A DNA stretch of 64,000 bases from Neptunomonas japonica DSM 18939 (GCF_000422765.1 NZ_AUGR01000017.1:1-64000); one strand, 5' to 3'. Shown: positions 46,583 through 57,530, numbered from the stretch's first letter. Notes: generated by a model not told the origin, from the sequence alone. Numbers and translations: made by a program.

Positions 46583-47173
46583 ATGGCTAATGTTGCTAAA
46601 TACGATCGTGCTGATGTAATAAAAAAAGCGATGCTACTTTTCTGGGAAAAGGGCTTTAATGGCACTTCAACGCGGGATCTTCAGCAGGCCGTGGATCTTC
46701 GCCCAGGCAGTATTTATAGTGCATTTGGCAGCAAAGAAGGTTTGTTTAAAGAGGCTCTACGCTGCTACTCAGCCAATACATATGCATTACTCCAGGAAAA
46801 AATTCAGCAACAAGGTTCTCCTTTGTCTGGGCTGCAGGCATTTATTCACTGCGTCGTGGTTAGCAATCGTAGCTCTGCGCCTAGCGATATGTGTATGCTA
46901 GTTAAAGCGGTTGCGGAGTTAACTGATAGCAACCCAGAATTATTACAAGAAAGCCAAATATTGATGAAAAAAGGTGAGCTAAGCTTTACTCGAGTTCTAC
47001 AAGAAGCACAATCACAGGGCGAGCTTTCTTCTAATGCAGACCCTCAGTCCTTGGCTAAATATATACAGGTTCAACTCATAGGCTTACGTACTTATTTACG
47101 TACTAGTAATGATGTTGTTGCGGTTGAGCAGTTGATTGAAAACACCTTTCAAATGTTAAAAGCGCCTCACTAA
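46583..47173 (+). CDS. TetR/AcrR-family transcriptional regulator
   Basis: The 196-residue protein has an N-terminal TetR helix-turn-helix (about 8-54) with the signature FNGTSTRDLQQAVDLRPGSIYSAFGSKEGLFKEAL, followed by a helical ligand domain. The layout resembles repressors that control divergently encoded redox or solvent-response genes. The palindrome upstream suggests autorepression and control of the AhpD-like gene. Confidence 0.92.
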   Translation: MANVAKYDRADVIKKAMLLFWEKGFNGTSTRDLQQAVDLRPGSIYSAFGSKEGLFKEALRCYSANTYALLQEKIQQQGSPLSGLQAFIHCVVVSNRSSAPSDMCMLVKAVAELTDSNPELLQESQILMKKGELSFTRVLQEAQSQGELSSNADPQSLAKYIQVQLIGLRTYLRTSNDVVAVEQLIENTFQMLKAPH

Positions 47174-47344
47174 CTAGCTATGACCGCTAATGACTTTTCC
47201 ACTTTATTCTTAGAGAAAATGTGGTCCTATATTTCGATCTTGGCTGGTACTTCCTCCCCATCCTTATATTGTTAACACTGATTTAAAAATAACAATAAAA
47301 ACAGAAGAGTAGATGCATGCTTTCTGGGATATGGAGTTGCCGTT

Positions 47345-48085
47345 ATGACGCCGATAGAATGGCTTTTGCTGACAGTAATTATCGCTATTGCTGGGGTAGT
47401 CCGTGGTTGTATTGGGTTTGGTTTTTCTGCTTTAGTTGTTGCCTCATCAACACTGTTTCTTGATCCAACAATCGTAGTGCCCATGTTGGCGATCCTAGAG
47501 ATCATTGCCAGTATTCATATGGCCATCACAACATGGCGGGATGTGGAGCGTAAGATACTCATCTATCTCATGATTGGCGCAACAATCGCCACGCCGTTAG
47601 GTGTTTATGTATTGGTTATATTGCCCGCAGACAGCATACGTTTGTTACTGTCATTGATGATATTAATTCTAAGTGGCCTGTTGGCCAGTGGTTGGCAGTA
47701 TCGTGGCCGACGCGGACCCGCAACGTTTTTTTCTCTTGGTTTACTGTCAGGCGTTTGTAACGGTGCAGCAGCTGTCGGGGGGTTGCCTGTTGCTACTTTT
47801 CTAACAGCGATGAACCTGAGTATGGCGTCTTTGCGCGCTACCTTAGTATTGTTCTTTTTTGGAACAGATATTGTTTTTATACTCAGTGCATCAGGCCACG
47901 GGCTGTTCACTCAATCGTTACTGATTATGAGTGCCTTGATGATAATCCCTATGACGTTGGGTGTTCATTTTGGAGGGAAACTATTTACAATCGTTCCCGA
48001 ACAACGTTTGAGATCCGGAGTTATTGGCTTGCTGATACTGCTGTCACTCATAGGCCTAGTACGTGCGGCTATCGGTCACTTTTAG
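47345..48085 (+). CDS. TauE/SafE-family permease
   Basis: The 246-residue protein has about eight membrane helices and the TauE/SafE opening GVVRGCIGFGFSALVVA plus the repeat motif GLLSGVCNGAAAVGGLPVA. The family moves sulfite, sulfoacetate or related anions, in either direction depending on the member. GGAG precedes the ATG. The stop overlaps the convergent cyclase gene by 17 bases. The anion is not evident from context. Confidence 0.88.
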   Translation: MTPIEWLLLTVIIAIAGVVRGCIGFGFSALVVASSTLFLDPTIVVPMLAILEIIASIHMAITTWRDVERKILIYLMIGATIATPLGVYVLVILPADSIRLLLSLMILILSGLLASGWQYRGRRGPATFFSLGLLSGVCNGAAAVGGLPVATFLTAMNLSMASLRATLVLFFFGTDIVFILSASGHGLFTQSLLIMSALMIIPMTLGVHFGGKLFTIVPEQRLRSGVIGLLILLSLIGLVRAAIGHF

Positions 48086-49787
48086 CTTTGTACATCTTCA
48101 TATCAGCAGCTTTGATTAATGACTTAAGGTCACGCCCATCGTCTGGATAAATAGCGACACCAACAGATGCATGTAACTGCAGTGTATTATTAGGGAGTAA
48201 GCAACCCAAAGGTTGGGTTAGTGACGTTTCAAAGCGGTCTTTAATTATTTCTGCTGAAGGTAGGCTAATATTATCGGTTAATACAACGACAAACTCATCG
48301 CCGCCAATGCGCGCCAGTAAGTCATGTGGTCTCATCAGCATTGCAAAACGTTGTGCCACTTCGATTAATGCCTCGTCACCCTTATCATGACCGTACTTGT
48401 CATTAAGCTGTTTAAAGTTATCTAGATCAATAAAAAGTAATGCGAAAGAAGGTGCCGGGCACTGGTCATCTGACTTAAGTAGCTTTGAGACAAATAACTC
48501 AAGGGCCGCGCGGTTTGCGGTATTTGTTAATGAATCAGTGAGTAGGTCGCGGCGCATTTCCATTAAAGAGCGTGCTAACACACCAATTTCATCAGTCCGC
48601 TGTAGTGTTATATTGGATAACTCCGGTTCACCTCTTTCCATAACGGCATGAGCCATAGAGGTTATATCACGAGTAAACCTCATCAAGATCATTAGCCCTA
48701 GTAACATAGCTAATACCACGGCGACTATGCCTAATATTAGTACCATGTAAACCTGCTGTGTAACACCGGTGAGAATATCGCTATTAGGTACAGCAATTAC
48801 CGCGATCCAGTCTAGTCCGGCATTATCTGTAATGTGCTTATAAGCCACATTAATTTTTTCGCCAAACTTGTCCGTAAATGTCAGGGTTCCCACCGATGAA
48901 CGGTTCTCTTTTTTAGCTATTTCGGGGATAAGAACCTGATAAGTGGATTTGATCATGACATTGCCAGAGTCATTCACATCCATTCTGGTCATCTGCCCGT
49001 CGCTAGTTTTTTGGACATTCGGTACATTGGACGCTGCAAGCAAGTCACCATTACTCTCTACCAGAAATGCTAATCCATGCTCACTTACTTCTAGGTCAGA
49101 AATAAAACGGTTGAGCTTTAATAAGGAAACATCAGTCGCCACTACACCCGTAAAGCTCCCTGCAAGTGAGAGTACTTGACGGGCACGCGTCACGACTAAG
49201 TCTTGAGTAGAAAAGTCCACATAAACAGATGTCCACATGTGACGATTCGCGCTTTTCTCTCTTGAACTAAACCAAGGGCGTGTGCGTGGGTCAAAAACAC
49301 TGCTTTCAATTGAAACTTGCGTAGTTTCTCCGTTAATACTACTTAAACGTAAATAGCGGCGAGGCTCAATCGGATCTGTTTTAATGCGGATTTCAGCTTC
49401 TTTATTATTAAGTCGTTTAAGGCCATAAGATTGTCCTGCGAGATTTCCATAATAAACATAATCATTAGGGTCGGTGTGCAAGGTCGTGGCGGTCCAAAAA
49501 CGGGTGCGCATCGCATCCAGCTCAGTACTAATATCATCGGAAGCGGCTAAACCAACAGGAAAGGCTGCTTCTAAAACAGCGCTAGAGCCGTACATGTGGT
49601 GATCTACTGCTTGGCCAATACGTTCTACCATTTCTAAAGAAAGACGTTCTGAAAGACGTGAAACGGTATTGCTACCAGCCCAGTAGGAAAGCAGGCCAAT
49701 GGTGATCGTAAGAAGAATGATCAGAAAGACATATGGAAAAATCAGTGTTACTTTCAGCGACCGGAAACTTATTTTGGTTGCAGACAT
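48069..49787 (-). CDS. Membrane diguanylate cyclase with Cache sensor
   Basis: The protein has TM1 at about 10-33, a periplasmic dCache-like sensor (about 40-320), TM2 at about 330-360, HAMP (about 365-410) and a GGDEF domain. The active site GGDEF is intact, and RPHD five residues upstream is an RxxD inhibitory site, so it probably makes c-di-GMP with product inhibition. I chose ATG 49787 (572 aa); a TTG at 49802 is the alternative. The ligand is unknown. Confidence 0.92.
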   Translation of the reverse strand: MSATKISFRSLKVTLIFPYVFLIILLTITIGLLSYWAGSNTVSRLSERLSLEMVERIGQAVDHHMYGSSAVLEAAFPVGLAASDDISTELDAMRTRFWTATTLHTDPNDYVYYGNLAGQSYGLKRLNNKEAEIRIKTDPIEPRRYLRLSSINGETTQVSIESSVFDPRTRPWFSSREKSANRHMWTSVYVDFSTQDLVVTRARQVLSLAGSFTGVVATDVSLLKLNRFISDLEVSEHGLAFLVESNGDLLAASNVPNVQKTSDGQMTRMDVNDSGNVMIKSTYQVLIPEIAKKENRSSVGTLTFTDKFGEKINVAYKHITDNAGLDWIAVIAVPNSDILTGVTQQVYMVLILGIVAVVLAMLLGLMILMRFTRDITSMAHAVMERGEPELSNITLQRTDEIGVLARSLMEMRRDLLTDSLTNTANRAALELFVSKLLKSDDQCPAPSFALLFIDLDNFKQLNDKYGHDKGDEALIEVAQRFAMLMRPHDLLARIGGDEFVVVLTDNISLPSAEIIKDRFETSLTQPLGCLLPNNTLQLHASVGVAIYPDDGRDLKSLIKAADMKMYKAKSDR

Positions 49788-50222
49788 CTCATTTTGTCCC
49801 AATAGTGCGAGCTGGCGATAGATATATTCTTGCTTATTGTATCGTGTATCGTTGCTATATTAAGACATTTTATAATTATGTTTCTAAATAAGTTATTTCA
49901 GGCGAATGGTATCAATGTTAATAATGGAAACTGTAGCGTAAACAGGACTAGGCCATTTTTCAAATAGTGATATTTTGCTTCTGGTTGAGTAAATCGGTGA
50001 CGCTATAAGAGCTTGCTCTTAATGGTGATAGCCCCGGAATTATTATTCCGAGGCTGGGATGATGCTGTAAGCAGCTATCTCGGAGCTCGGGCGCATTTAG
50101 AATAGTGTCAGGAATTTATCTTTCCCTTTTATGTAAGCTAAGTTAACTTCTAATTTTTCACGCAAAAATCCCGACTGATGTCGGGATTTTTATAGCTACT
50201 TAAGTAAAACTGGAAGCGTGTT
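49788..50222. other. Gene-free region with hairpins
   Basis: No credible gene lies in these 435 bases. Three inverted repeats are present: TAAGAGC/GCTCTTA at 50006-50021, a GCCCCGGAAT-type stem at 50030-50055, and the valS terminator at 50164-50191. A small RNA or a decayed gene is possible but not shown. Confidence 0.5.
50164..50191 (-). terminator. Terminator of valS
   Basis: A perfect 12-base stem (AAAAATCCCGAC with GTCGGGATTTTT) over a TGAT loop lies 32 bases past the valS stop. It has T runs in both directions. Confidence 0.92.
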
Positions 50223-53093
50223 TTACAACGCTTCGATTTTTCCATACTGTTCTGTCAGCTGGCTTTGTGCTGACTTGGCAGTATCGAGTTTTTCTTTCTC
50301 TTTAGCGATAACAGCATCAGGCGCGTTGGATACGAATTTCTCGTTTCCTAGCTTACCTTCTACACGGCTGATCTCTTTCTGAAGTTTATCCATCTCTTTT
50401 TTGAGACGCCCTAGTTCCGCATCTTTATCGATCAATCCTGCCATTGGCACCAATACCTGCATATCGCCTACTAGCTGCGTTGCTGACATGGGTGCTTCGT
50501 CGTCTGCGTTAAGCCAGGTTATTGAAGCAAGAGAAGCGAGTTTTGATAGGAAGTTTTGGTTCGCATCCAAGCGAGCTTTATCTTCAGCATTACCGTTTTG
50601 TAGCAGGATATCTAGCTCTTTAGCTGGAGATATACCCATTTCACCACGGATATTACGTACACCAGCAATAACACCTTTCAGCCACTCGATATCGGCTTCT
50701 GCTGCTGTATCGATTTTGGCTTCATTGGCAATAGGAAAGCCCTGTAGCATGATGGTGTCTCCTTCAACACCCGCTTCAGTTTTGATAGACTGCCAGATCT
50801 CTTCGGTGATATACGGCATGATTGGGTGAGTCAATCGCAAGATCACTTCGAGTGCACGTACCAATGTGCGGCGTGTACCGCGTTTGGCTTGTTCAGAAGC
50901 GTTTTCATCCCACAGTACAGGCTTAGATAGTTCTAGGTACCAACCGCAGTACTCGTTCCAAATGAAGTCATACAGTGTTTGTGATGCAAGGTCGAAGCGG
51001 TATTCTTCAAAGTGCTTGCTTACGTCAGCTTCCACTTGCTGCAAGCGGCTAGCAATCCAGCGATCTGCCAGTGACAATTCTACATCGCCCGCCTTGCCAT
51101 CAACCAGGATCTGGCCGCAATCTTCGCCTTCAGTGTTCATCTGTACGTAACGTGCAGCGTTCCAGATTTTATTACAAAAGTTGCGGTAACCTTCTAAGCG
51201 TTTTACATCCCAGTTGATATCACGGCCAGTAGAGGCCAATGCTGCCAGTGTAAAGCGCAGTGCATCAGTACCGTGTGCGGCGATGCCTTCTGGGAATTGC
51301 TTCTCAGTACGCTTACCAATCTTTTCAGCCAGTTGCGGCTGCATCATGTTACCGGTGCGTTTTTCCAGTAAGTCTTTAAGTTCGATACCATCGATCATAT
51401 CTAAAGGATCAAGGACGTTACCCTTAGACTTAGACATTTTGTCGCCATTTTCGTCACGGATAAGGCCAGTAACATAAACGGTTTTGAACGGTATTTGTGG
51501 TTTGCCATCCTCATCTTTGACCAAGTGCATCGTCATCATCATCATACGAGCAACCCAGAAAAAGATGATATCAAAGCCTGTAACGAGCACATCCGTTGGG
51601 TGGAAGGCTTTCAGGCGTTCGGTGTTTTCAGGCCAGCCAAGTGTGGCGAATGTCCATAGGCCTGAACTAAACCATGTATCCAAAACATCATCGTCTTGGC
51701 GTAGTTCTGTCTCAAGGTCTAAACCATACTTAGCACGTGCTGCATCGGCATCTTTAGCAACGTAAACATTGCCTTGGTTATCATAAAACGCCGGGATACG
51801 GTGGCCCCACCATAGCTGACGAGAGATACACCAGTCCTGAATATCGTTCATCCAAGCGAAGTACATATTTTCGTACTGTTTAGGGACAAATTTAATGTCG
51901 CCATTCTCAACGGCTTCAATAGCAGGTTTTGCTAGTGTTTTAGCATCAGCAAACCATTGGTCTGTTAGCATCGGTTCAATGACAACACCACCACGGTCTC
52001 CGTATGGAACCGTCATGGCGTTTTCTTCAACTTTTACGAGTAACTCAAGGGCTTCGAAATCTGCAACAATGGCTTTACGTGCCGCAAAGCGTTCCATACC
52101 ACGATATTTCTCGGGTAGGGTTTTGTCGAGATCGTTGCTTTCGCGGCCATCAGAAGTAAACGTTTGTGCTTCGTCTCGGATGTCACCGTTAAGTGTGAAG
52201 ATATTGACCATCGGTAGCTTGCAGCGTTTACCGACTTCGTTATCGTTAAAATCGTGTGCAGGTGTGATTTTCACACAACCCGTACCTTTATCCATATCAG
52301 CGTATTCATCGCTGATAATAGGAATACGCCGTCCAACAAGAGGTAGCTCAATAAACTTACCAACGATACTTTGAAAGCGCTCATCTTCTGGATTTACGGC
52401 TACAGCCGTATCGCCGAGCATAGTTTCGGGACGTGTCGTACCCACGACTAAATAGTTTTTACCTTCGGCTGTAGTCGCGCCATCGGCTAGAGGATAGCGT
52501 AGGTACCACATCTTGCCCTGGACTTCGCGGTTCTCTACTTCAAGATCAGATATGGCCGTATGTAGTTTAGGATCCCAGTTAACCAGGCGCTTACCACGAT
52601 AGATCAGTTTATCGTCGTACATGCTGATAAAGGCTTCTTGTACGGCACTGTAAAAACCTGCATCCATAGTGAAGCGTTCAGTTGGCCAGTCAACTGAGTC
52701 GCCTAGACGGCGCATTTGGCGTGTAATGGTATCGCCAGACTCTTCCTTCCATTCCCAAATCTTTTCGATGAAGGCTTCACGGCCTAAATCGTGACGGGTC
52801 TTTTGCTCTTCTGCTGCCAGCTTACGCTCTACTACCATTTGGGTTGCGATACCGGCGTGATCGGTACCTACTTGCCACAAGGTATTTTTACCTTTCATGC
52901 GATGGTAGCGAGTGAGTGCGTCCATGATGGTGTGCTGGAATGCGTGGCCCATGTGCAGGCTGCCGGTAACATTCGGTGGTGGAATCATGATGCTATATGA
53001 TTCGCCTTCGCCAGAGGGGGCGAAGTAACCGTTGTCTTCCCAGGTTTTGTACCAGGATTTTTCAATCTCGTGTGGCTGGTAGGTCTTATCCAT
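50223..53093 (-). CDS. valS: Valyl-tRNA synthetase
   Basis: ValS charges tRNA-Val and edits mischarged threonine. The 956-residue class I synthetase has the HIGH-type motif HMGH at residues 47-50 within [14 protein letters not shown], the [13 protein letters not shown] segment, KMSKSKGNV near residue 555, an anticodon domain and a C-terminal coiled-coil arm rich in Lys/Glu. It follows holC with a 172-base gap that shows no further gene. Confidence 0.98.
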   Translation of the reverse strand: MDKTYQPHEIEKSWYKTWEDNGYFAPSGEGESYSIMIPPPNVTGSLHMGHAFQHTIMDALTRYHRMKGKNTLWQVGTDHAGIATQMVVERKLAAEEQKTRHDLGREAFIEKIWEWKEESGDTITRQMRRLGDSVDWPTERFTMDAGFYSAVQEAFISMYDDKLIYRGKRLVNWDPKLHTAISDLEVENREVQGKMWYLRYPLADGATTAEGKNYLVVGTTRPETMLGDTAVAVNPEDERFQSIVGKFIELPLVGRRIPIISDEYADMDKGTGCVKITPAHDFNDNEVGKRCKLPMVNIFTLNGDIRDEAQTFTSDGRESNDLDKTLPEKYRGMERFAARKAIVADFEALELLVKVEENAMTVPYGDRGGVVIEPMLTDQWFADAKTLAKPAIEAVENGDIKFVPKQYENMYFAWMNDIQDWCISRQLWWGHRIPAFYDNQGNVYVAKDADAARAKYGLDLETELRQDDDVLDTWFSSGLWTFATLGWPENTERLKAFHPTDVLVTGFDIIFFWVARMMMMTMHLVKDEDGKPQIPFKTVYVTGLIRDENGDKMSKSKGNVLDPLDMIDGIELKDLLEKRTGNMMQPQLAEKIGKRTEKQFPEGIAAHGTDALRFTLAALASTGRDINWDVKRLEGYRNFCNKIWNAARYVQMNTEGEDCGQILVDGKAGDVELSLADRWIASRLQQVEADVSKHFEEYRFDLASQTLYDFIWNEYCGWYLELSKPVLWDENASEQAKRGTRRTLVRALEVILRLTHPIMPYITEEIWQSIKTEAGVEGDTIMLQGFPIANEAKIDTAAEADIEWLKGVIAGVRNIRGEMGISPAKELDILLQNGNAEDKARLDANQNFLSKLASLASITWLNADDEAPMSATQLVGDMQVLVPMAGLIDKDAELGRLKKEMDKLQKEISRVEGKLGNEKFVSNAPDAVIAKEKEKLDTAKSAQSQLTEQYGKIEAL

Positions 53094-53265
53094 CGTGGTC
53101 TGCGTCTCTTGGCACTGTTTGTTTAAGGCTGCGTGTTTAGGGCGGCTTAATTAAGGACTGGCGGCATACCGGACGCTCTTTAGAAGTACGTGCGGTGCAA
53201 ATAGATACAAGTGTAGCCAGTAAAACAGAGAATTATACCTGTAGAGACGGTATCAATGAAGGCGT

Positions 53266-53703
53266 TTAGGTGGATCGTTTACGCATATCGTGCATGCGAG
53301 GCTGGATTCCGGCGCCTTGGTATTCTTTAAAGCGTCCTCGCGTGAGAGCGAGTATCTCATCGGATTGGATAACAATTTCGGCGATGCGGTTAAACTCTAC
53401 TGTTTGAGTAGGAAAGATAGCTGAAAGATTTACTAACATATCGGGTGTGTTAGGGATGTGATCCGGCTGCCAGCCGATCAAAATAGGCGCATGCAGTTTT
53501 TCTGTAGGCAAGCTGTTGGCTAAAAAGCTTTCGGGTGACGATTGCCACAAACGCTCGCTGATACGCTCAGCCAGATGCTCAGAATCTGTGTGAATGTACA
53601 GCCAGTGACCCGCGCTTATTGCACGGGTCGCCAGTTTACCTAGAAACTGATAGCGGCTGTCTTCATCTGCGCTGGGCAGAATGTAAAAGTCGGCTTGAGA
53701 CAT
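53266..53703 (-). CDS. holC: DNA polymerase III chi subunit HolC
   Basis: HolC (chi) links the clamp loader to single-stranded DNA-binding protein. The 145-residue protein has the family opening ADFYILPSADEDSRYQFLGKLA and the motif FLANSLPTEKLHAPILIGW. Its start overlaps the pepA stop, and the order pepA-holC-valS is conserved in gammaproteobacteria, which supports the call. Confidence 0.92.
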   Translation of the reverse strand: MSQADFYILPSADEDSRYQFLGKLATRAISAGHWLYIHTDSEHLAERISERLWQSSPESFLANSLPTEKLHAPILIGWQPDHIPNTPDMLVNLSAIFPTQTVEFNRIAEIVIQSDEILALTRGRFKEYQGAGIQPRMHDMRKRST

Positions 53704-55211
53704 TACTCGTCGTCTGTCATCTCGTCGGCTGCTTGGTTAAGCAGGTATTGACTTAGTAAAGGTACACAACGACCAGTAGCGCCTTTGGCTTTTCCTGCAC
53801 TGTTCCAAGCCGTTCCTGCGATATCCAAATGTGCCCAGCGGTATGACTTAGTAAAGCGGGATAAGAAACAGGCGGCTGTAATAGTTCCTGCAGCTGGTCC
53901 GCCAATATTGGCGATATCAGCAAAATTGCTATCGAGCAACTCCTGATAGTCATCCCACAATGGTAAGCGCCATGCGCGATCATTCGCGTAGTCTCCAGCG
54001 ATGCTTAATTCGCTAGCGAGTTCTTCATCGTTGGTCAGCAGACCACAAACGCTATTCCCCAGCGCGACGATAACTGCTCCTGTTAAGGTTGCAATATCGA
54101 CTACGGTTTTAGGGTTAAAACGTTCAACGTAGGTTAGTGCGTCACAGAGTACTAAACGGCCTTCGGCATCAGTGTTGAGTATTTCAACGGTTTGACCAGA
54201 GAGTGTCGTAACAATATCACCCGGTTTAGTTGCTTTGCTGCCCGGCATGTTCTCTGCGGCAGCAATAACTCCAATAACATTGATTTGCAGGTCCATTTCA
54301 GCGATAGCATGCATGGTGCCCATCACTGATGCTGAGCCACACATGTCGAATTTCATCTCGTCCATTTTAGCGCCAGGCTTAAGCGAGATACCGCCAGTAT
54401 CAAACGTTACACCCTTACCAACAATGACATGCGGTTGTGCATCAGTTTCGCCACCGTTGTATTTCATAACGATTAAGCGAGAAGGTTGCTCACTACCATG
54501 ACCCACTGATAGTAATGAGCCCATGCCGAGGTGCTCCATGGCGTCTTCGTCGAGAATTTCGCACGTGACAGAGTCGTATTCGTTGGCAAGTTCTATTGCT
54601 TGTTCTGCTAGATAGCTTGGTGTGCAAATATTACCTGGCAGGTTACCTAGATCACGGGCAACATTCATACCATTAGCAATGGCAGTACCGTCAACCAGCG
54701 CTCCTTCACCTTCTTCAGTGTCAGCTTCTTGCAAATGAATCCAAAGCTTCTGGATAGCGTGGGGATCTGCTTTTTTGCTTTTGGTTTGGTCGTATTGATA
54801 AAGATCGGCGGTAACCCACTCGGTTAGGTGGCGAACTTGACGGTAGGTATCATCTGTTTTGGATGCAAGTCCATCAAGAGCAATGGTTGCTTCTGTTAAA
54901 TTGCTCGATTTAATCGCAGCGCTAATCGTTGTAACGATTTTCTTGTAGTTACGGTCATGGCGGCCATCTGCTTTGCCAAGGCCGATCAATAAAATACGTT
55001 TAGCAGTGACACCGTTGATTTTCTGTAGCAATAACGACTCAGCGGTTTTGCCCTTGATATCACCGCTATTAATTAGGCTGCTAAGGTAGCCCTGTGAGGC
55101 TTGATCCAATGCGAGTGCCGATGGGCTAAGCGTTGCCCCATCTTCTATGCCGATAACTAGACATTCGGTTTCTAGAGATGCAACTGCACCGTTTACAATT
55201 TCAAAATCCAT
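53703..55211 (-). CDS. pepA: Cytosol (leucyl) aminopeptidase PepA
   Basis: PepA is a dinuclear-metal M17 aminopeptidase that in E. coli also binds DNA at xer sites and regulates carAB. The 502-residue protein has the metal-site signature NTDAEGRL and the catalytic-lysine segment VGKGVTFDTGGISLKPG. I chose ATG 55211, with GGAG upstream, giving MDFEIVNG; a longer frame from 55289 reaches into the divergent promoter region. lptF is divergent. Confidence 0.96.
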   Translation of the reverse strand: MDFEIVNGAVASLETECLVIGIEDGATLSPSALALDQASQGYLSSLINSGDIKGKTAESLLLQKINGVTAKRILLIGLGKADGRHDRNYKKIVTTISAAIKSSNLTEATIALDGLASKTDDTYRQVRHLTEWVTADLYQYDQTKSKKADPHAIQKLWIHLQEADTEEGEGALVDGTAIANGMNVARDLGNLPGNICTPSYLAEQAIELANEYDSVTCEILDEDAMEHLGMGSLLSVGHGSEQPSRLIVMKYNGGETDAQPHVIVGKGVTFDTGGISLKPGAKMDEMKFDMCGSASVMGTMHAIAEMDLQINVIGVIAAAENMPGSKATKPGDIVTTLSGQTVEILNTDAEGRLVLCDALTYVERFNPKTVVDIATLTGAVIVALGNSVCGLLTNDEELASELSIAGDYANDRAWRLPLWDDYQELLDSNFADIANIGGPAAGTITAACFLSRFTKSYRWAHLDIAGTAWNSAGKAKGATGRCVPLLSQYLLNQAADEMTDDE

Positions 55212-55345
55212 GATGGCTCCAAACAAGACATTAATGCTGGTTTGATAGATAATGCCGTGTAGTTTCCGGCATCTATAATTGTTTGGCACTATAAACTATT
55301 TTTCTTTGAGATACATAAACCCTTTAGCTTCTAGGTTGGTTTACT

Positions 55346-56461
55346 TTGATTATTTTTCGCTACTTGTCTCGTCAGATCATGATGAGCACGCTGGCTGTTA
55401 GTACTGTACTTACACTGTTAATTGTCAGTGGTCGCTTTGTTAAGTACCTCTCTTATGCGGCAGCAGGAAAGCTATCACCAGAATTTGTATTTCAATCAGT
55501 CATGTATCGTATACCGGGTATGTTGGTACTGATTATCCCTCTAGGCTTGTTTTTGGGAGTGTTACTAGCTTATGGAAGGATGTATTTAGAAAGCGAAATG
55601 GTCGTTCTTAACTCAAGCGGCGTGAGCGGTCGGCGATTAGCCGCGTTTGCTTTAGGGCCTGCTACTGGTGTGGCTTTGCTAGTGGCGTTATTGAGCTTGT
55701 ATATATCGCCACTTTGCTGGAAGCAGGTGGAAATTATTTATGATAAGCAGAGCGCAAAGAGTGAGCTGGATAGTCTGACCCCCGGCAGGTTCCAGAATCT
55801 AGGCAAAGGCGGAGGGCGCACCACTTATATCAATGGAGTAAAAGAGGGTGGGAAAGAACTCGACCTTATATTTGTTTCAGAGCGTGACAGCAAAACCGGG
55901 GAGCTGCGAGTTGTATTGGCAGAATCCGGCAAACAAGTGATTACTGATCCTAGAACAGGTGAGCGCTTTGTTGTACTGAGAAATGGTTATCGTTATTCAG
56001 GTGTACCAGGGCAAGCTGACTATCAAGAAATTAAATATGCGGAATATGGCTTCTTGATGCCTAGATCAGGCGCTAACTTACGAGGCCCTGAAATTGAAGC
56101 AATGACGCTGACTGAACTCCTTGGTCGTTCAGAACCGCGTTTTAAAGCTGAACTGCATTGGCGTTTATCCATGCCTCTTTTGGCACTCATTATTACTTTA
56201 ATTGCCGTGCCTATGAGTAAAACTAACCCCCGTCAGGGGCGCTATGCCAAGCTCATTCCATCAATACTGCTTTATATGTTGTATCTCACGCTTCTCACCA
56301 GTGCCAAAGGCATGATTGATGATGGCGATGCATCGGTTGGTTTATTGTGGATGATTCATGCGGGTTTCTTTTTATTAGCCATGAGTTTGATATTTGCCTC
56401 CGGTGTTTGGGAACGGCTGTTCAGTATGGTGCCGTCTATCCCTAAGCGAGGTAAGGCATGA
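55346..56461 (+). CDS. lptF: LPS export ABC transporter permease LptF
   Basis: LptF and LptG form the inner-membrane part of the LptB2FG lipopolysaccharide extractor. The 371-residue protein has six membrane helices split by a periplasmic beta-jellyroll domain (about 120-265), with the LptF features MIIFRYLSRQ at the start and the ESEMVVLNSSGVSGRRL coupling helix. The start is TTG, the only position that gives the conserved N terminus. lptG follows with an ATGA-type overlap. Confidence 0.95.
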   Translation: MIIFRYLSRQIMMSTLAVSTVLTLLIVSGRFVKYLSYAAAGKLSPEFVFQSVMYRIPGMLVLIIPLGLFLGVLLAYGRMYLESEMVVLNSSGVSGRRLAAFALGPATGVALLVALLSLYISPLCWKQVEIIYDKQSAKSELDSLTPGRFQNLGKGGGRTTYINGVKEGGKELDLIFVSERDSKTGELRVVLAESGKQVITDPRTGERFVVLRNGYRYSGVPGQADYQEIKYAEYGFLMPRSGANLRGPEIEAMTLTELLGRSEPRFKAELHWRLSMPLLALIITLIAVPMSKTNPRQGRYAKLIPSILLYMLYLTLLTSAKGMIDDGDASVGLLWMIHAGFFLLAMSLIFASGVWERLFSMVPSIPKRGKA

Positions 56462-57522
56462 TGAAATGTTTAGACCGATATATCGCTTATCAGGTACTCA
56501 GTGCTATTTTTGTTATCTTGTTAGTTATTGTTGGGCTCGATCTGGTTTTTGAGTTTGTAGAGCAAACCGGTGAAATTAATGACCGCTACCGTTTTGTAGA
56601 TGTATTGAGTTATTTAATGCTCAGAATACCTAGTCGTTTATATGAGTTTTTGCCTCTGGCAAGTTTAGTTGGCTGCTTGGTTGGTTTAGGCATGTTGGCA
56701 AGCAATAGTGAGCTAACAGTAATGCGTGCAGCAGGTATTTCCATACAGCGAATTGTATTAGCGGTTATGAAGCCCGCTATGTTGCTGGCTGTATTTGCGT
56801 TGATTTTGGGAGAATATGTTGTCCCTGTAACAGAGCAAAAAGCACAGAGTTCGCGTGCCTTAGCACAATCAGCAGGACAGGCTCTACGCTCTAAGCATGG
56901 GGTGTGGCACCGTGAGGATAATCAATTTATCCATATTAACGCGGTAGAGCCCGGCGGAAAAATACACGGGGTGACGCGGTATTCTTTTAATGATCAGCGT
57001 CAGATGGTGGCATCGAGTTTTGCTAAAAGTGGTGTTTATAGTACCGGCGGTTGGTTACTTGAAGATGTGGTGAGTACCTTATTTTTAGGTGATCGTACAC
57101 AAACAGAGCAGGTTGATGAAGAAAGTTGGAAGTCTGGATTAACCCCTACTTTGTTATCAGTTATTGTTGTTGATCCAATGGACCTTTCAATCAGTGGTTT
57201 ATGGTCTTATTCAAGCTATTTGGGTGAGCAGGGGTTGGACTCTAATCAGTACTTATTAGCTTTTTGGAGTAAGGTCCTACAGCCCGCGGGTATATTTGCT
57301 TTGGTTCTGATCGCGATTTCTTTTATTTTTGGGCCACTAAGAAGCGTTACTGTCGGGCAGCGAATTATTGCCGGAGTGATTGTTGGCCTCATCTTTAAGT
57401 TCTCTCAAGACCTGCTGGGGCCAGCCAGTACAGTGATAGGCTTTACACCGCTACTGGCAACCGCTATTCCTATTGTTATCTGTTTAATTGTCGGGTTGTT
57501 CTTATTAAGAAAAGCCGCTTAG
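56458..57522 (+). CDS. lptG: LPS export ABC transporter permease LptG
   Basis: This is the partner permease of LptF, 354 residues, with the same layout of six helices and a periplasmic jellyroll domain. The N terminus LDRYIAYQVLSAIFVILLVIVGLDLVFEF and the coupling segment ELTVMRAAGISIQRI are diagnostic. It overlaps lptF by four bases. It converges with the RDD gene, with which its stop overlaps. Confidence 0.95.
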   Translation: MMKCLDRYIAYQVLSAIFVILLVIVGLDLVFEFVEQTGEINDRYRFVDVLSYLMLRIPSRLYEFLPLASLVGCLVGLGMLASNSELTVMRAAGISIQRIVLAVMKPAMLLAVFALILGEYVVPVTEQKAQSSRALAQSAGQALRSKHGVWHREDNQFIHINAVEPGGKIHGVTRYSFNDQRQMVASSFAKSGVYSTGGWLLEDVVSTLFLGDRTQTEQVDEESWKSGLTPTLLSVIVVDPMDLSISGLWSYSSYLGEQGLDSNQYLLAFWSKVLQPAGIFALVLIAISFIFGPLRSVTVGQRIIAGVIVGLIFKFSQDLLGPASTVIGFTPLLATAIPIVICLIVGLFLLRKAA

Positions 57523-57530
57523 CCGGCTTT
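57511..57530. terminator. Hairpin at the lptG/RDD convergent stops
   Basis: AAAGCCG pairs with CGGCTTT over a CTTAGC loop that contains the lptG stop. Flanking A and T residues allow weak termination in both directions. Confidence 0.5.

Noticed and set aside
51895-52374. 159-codon plus-strand frame opposite valS
   Set aside because: It lies wholly inside the highly conserved valS gene and is Ser/Arg-rich, as antisense shadows are.
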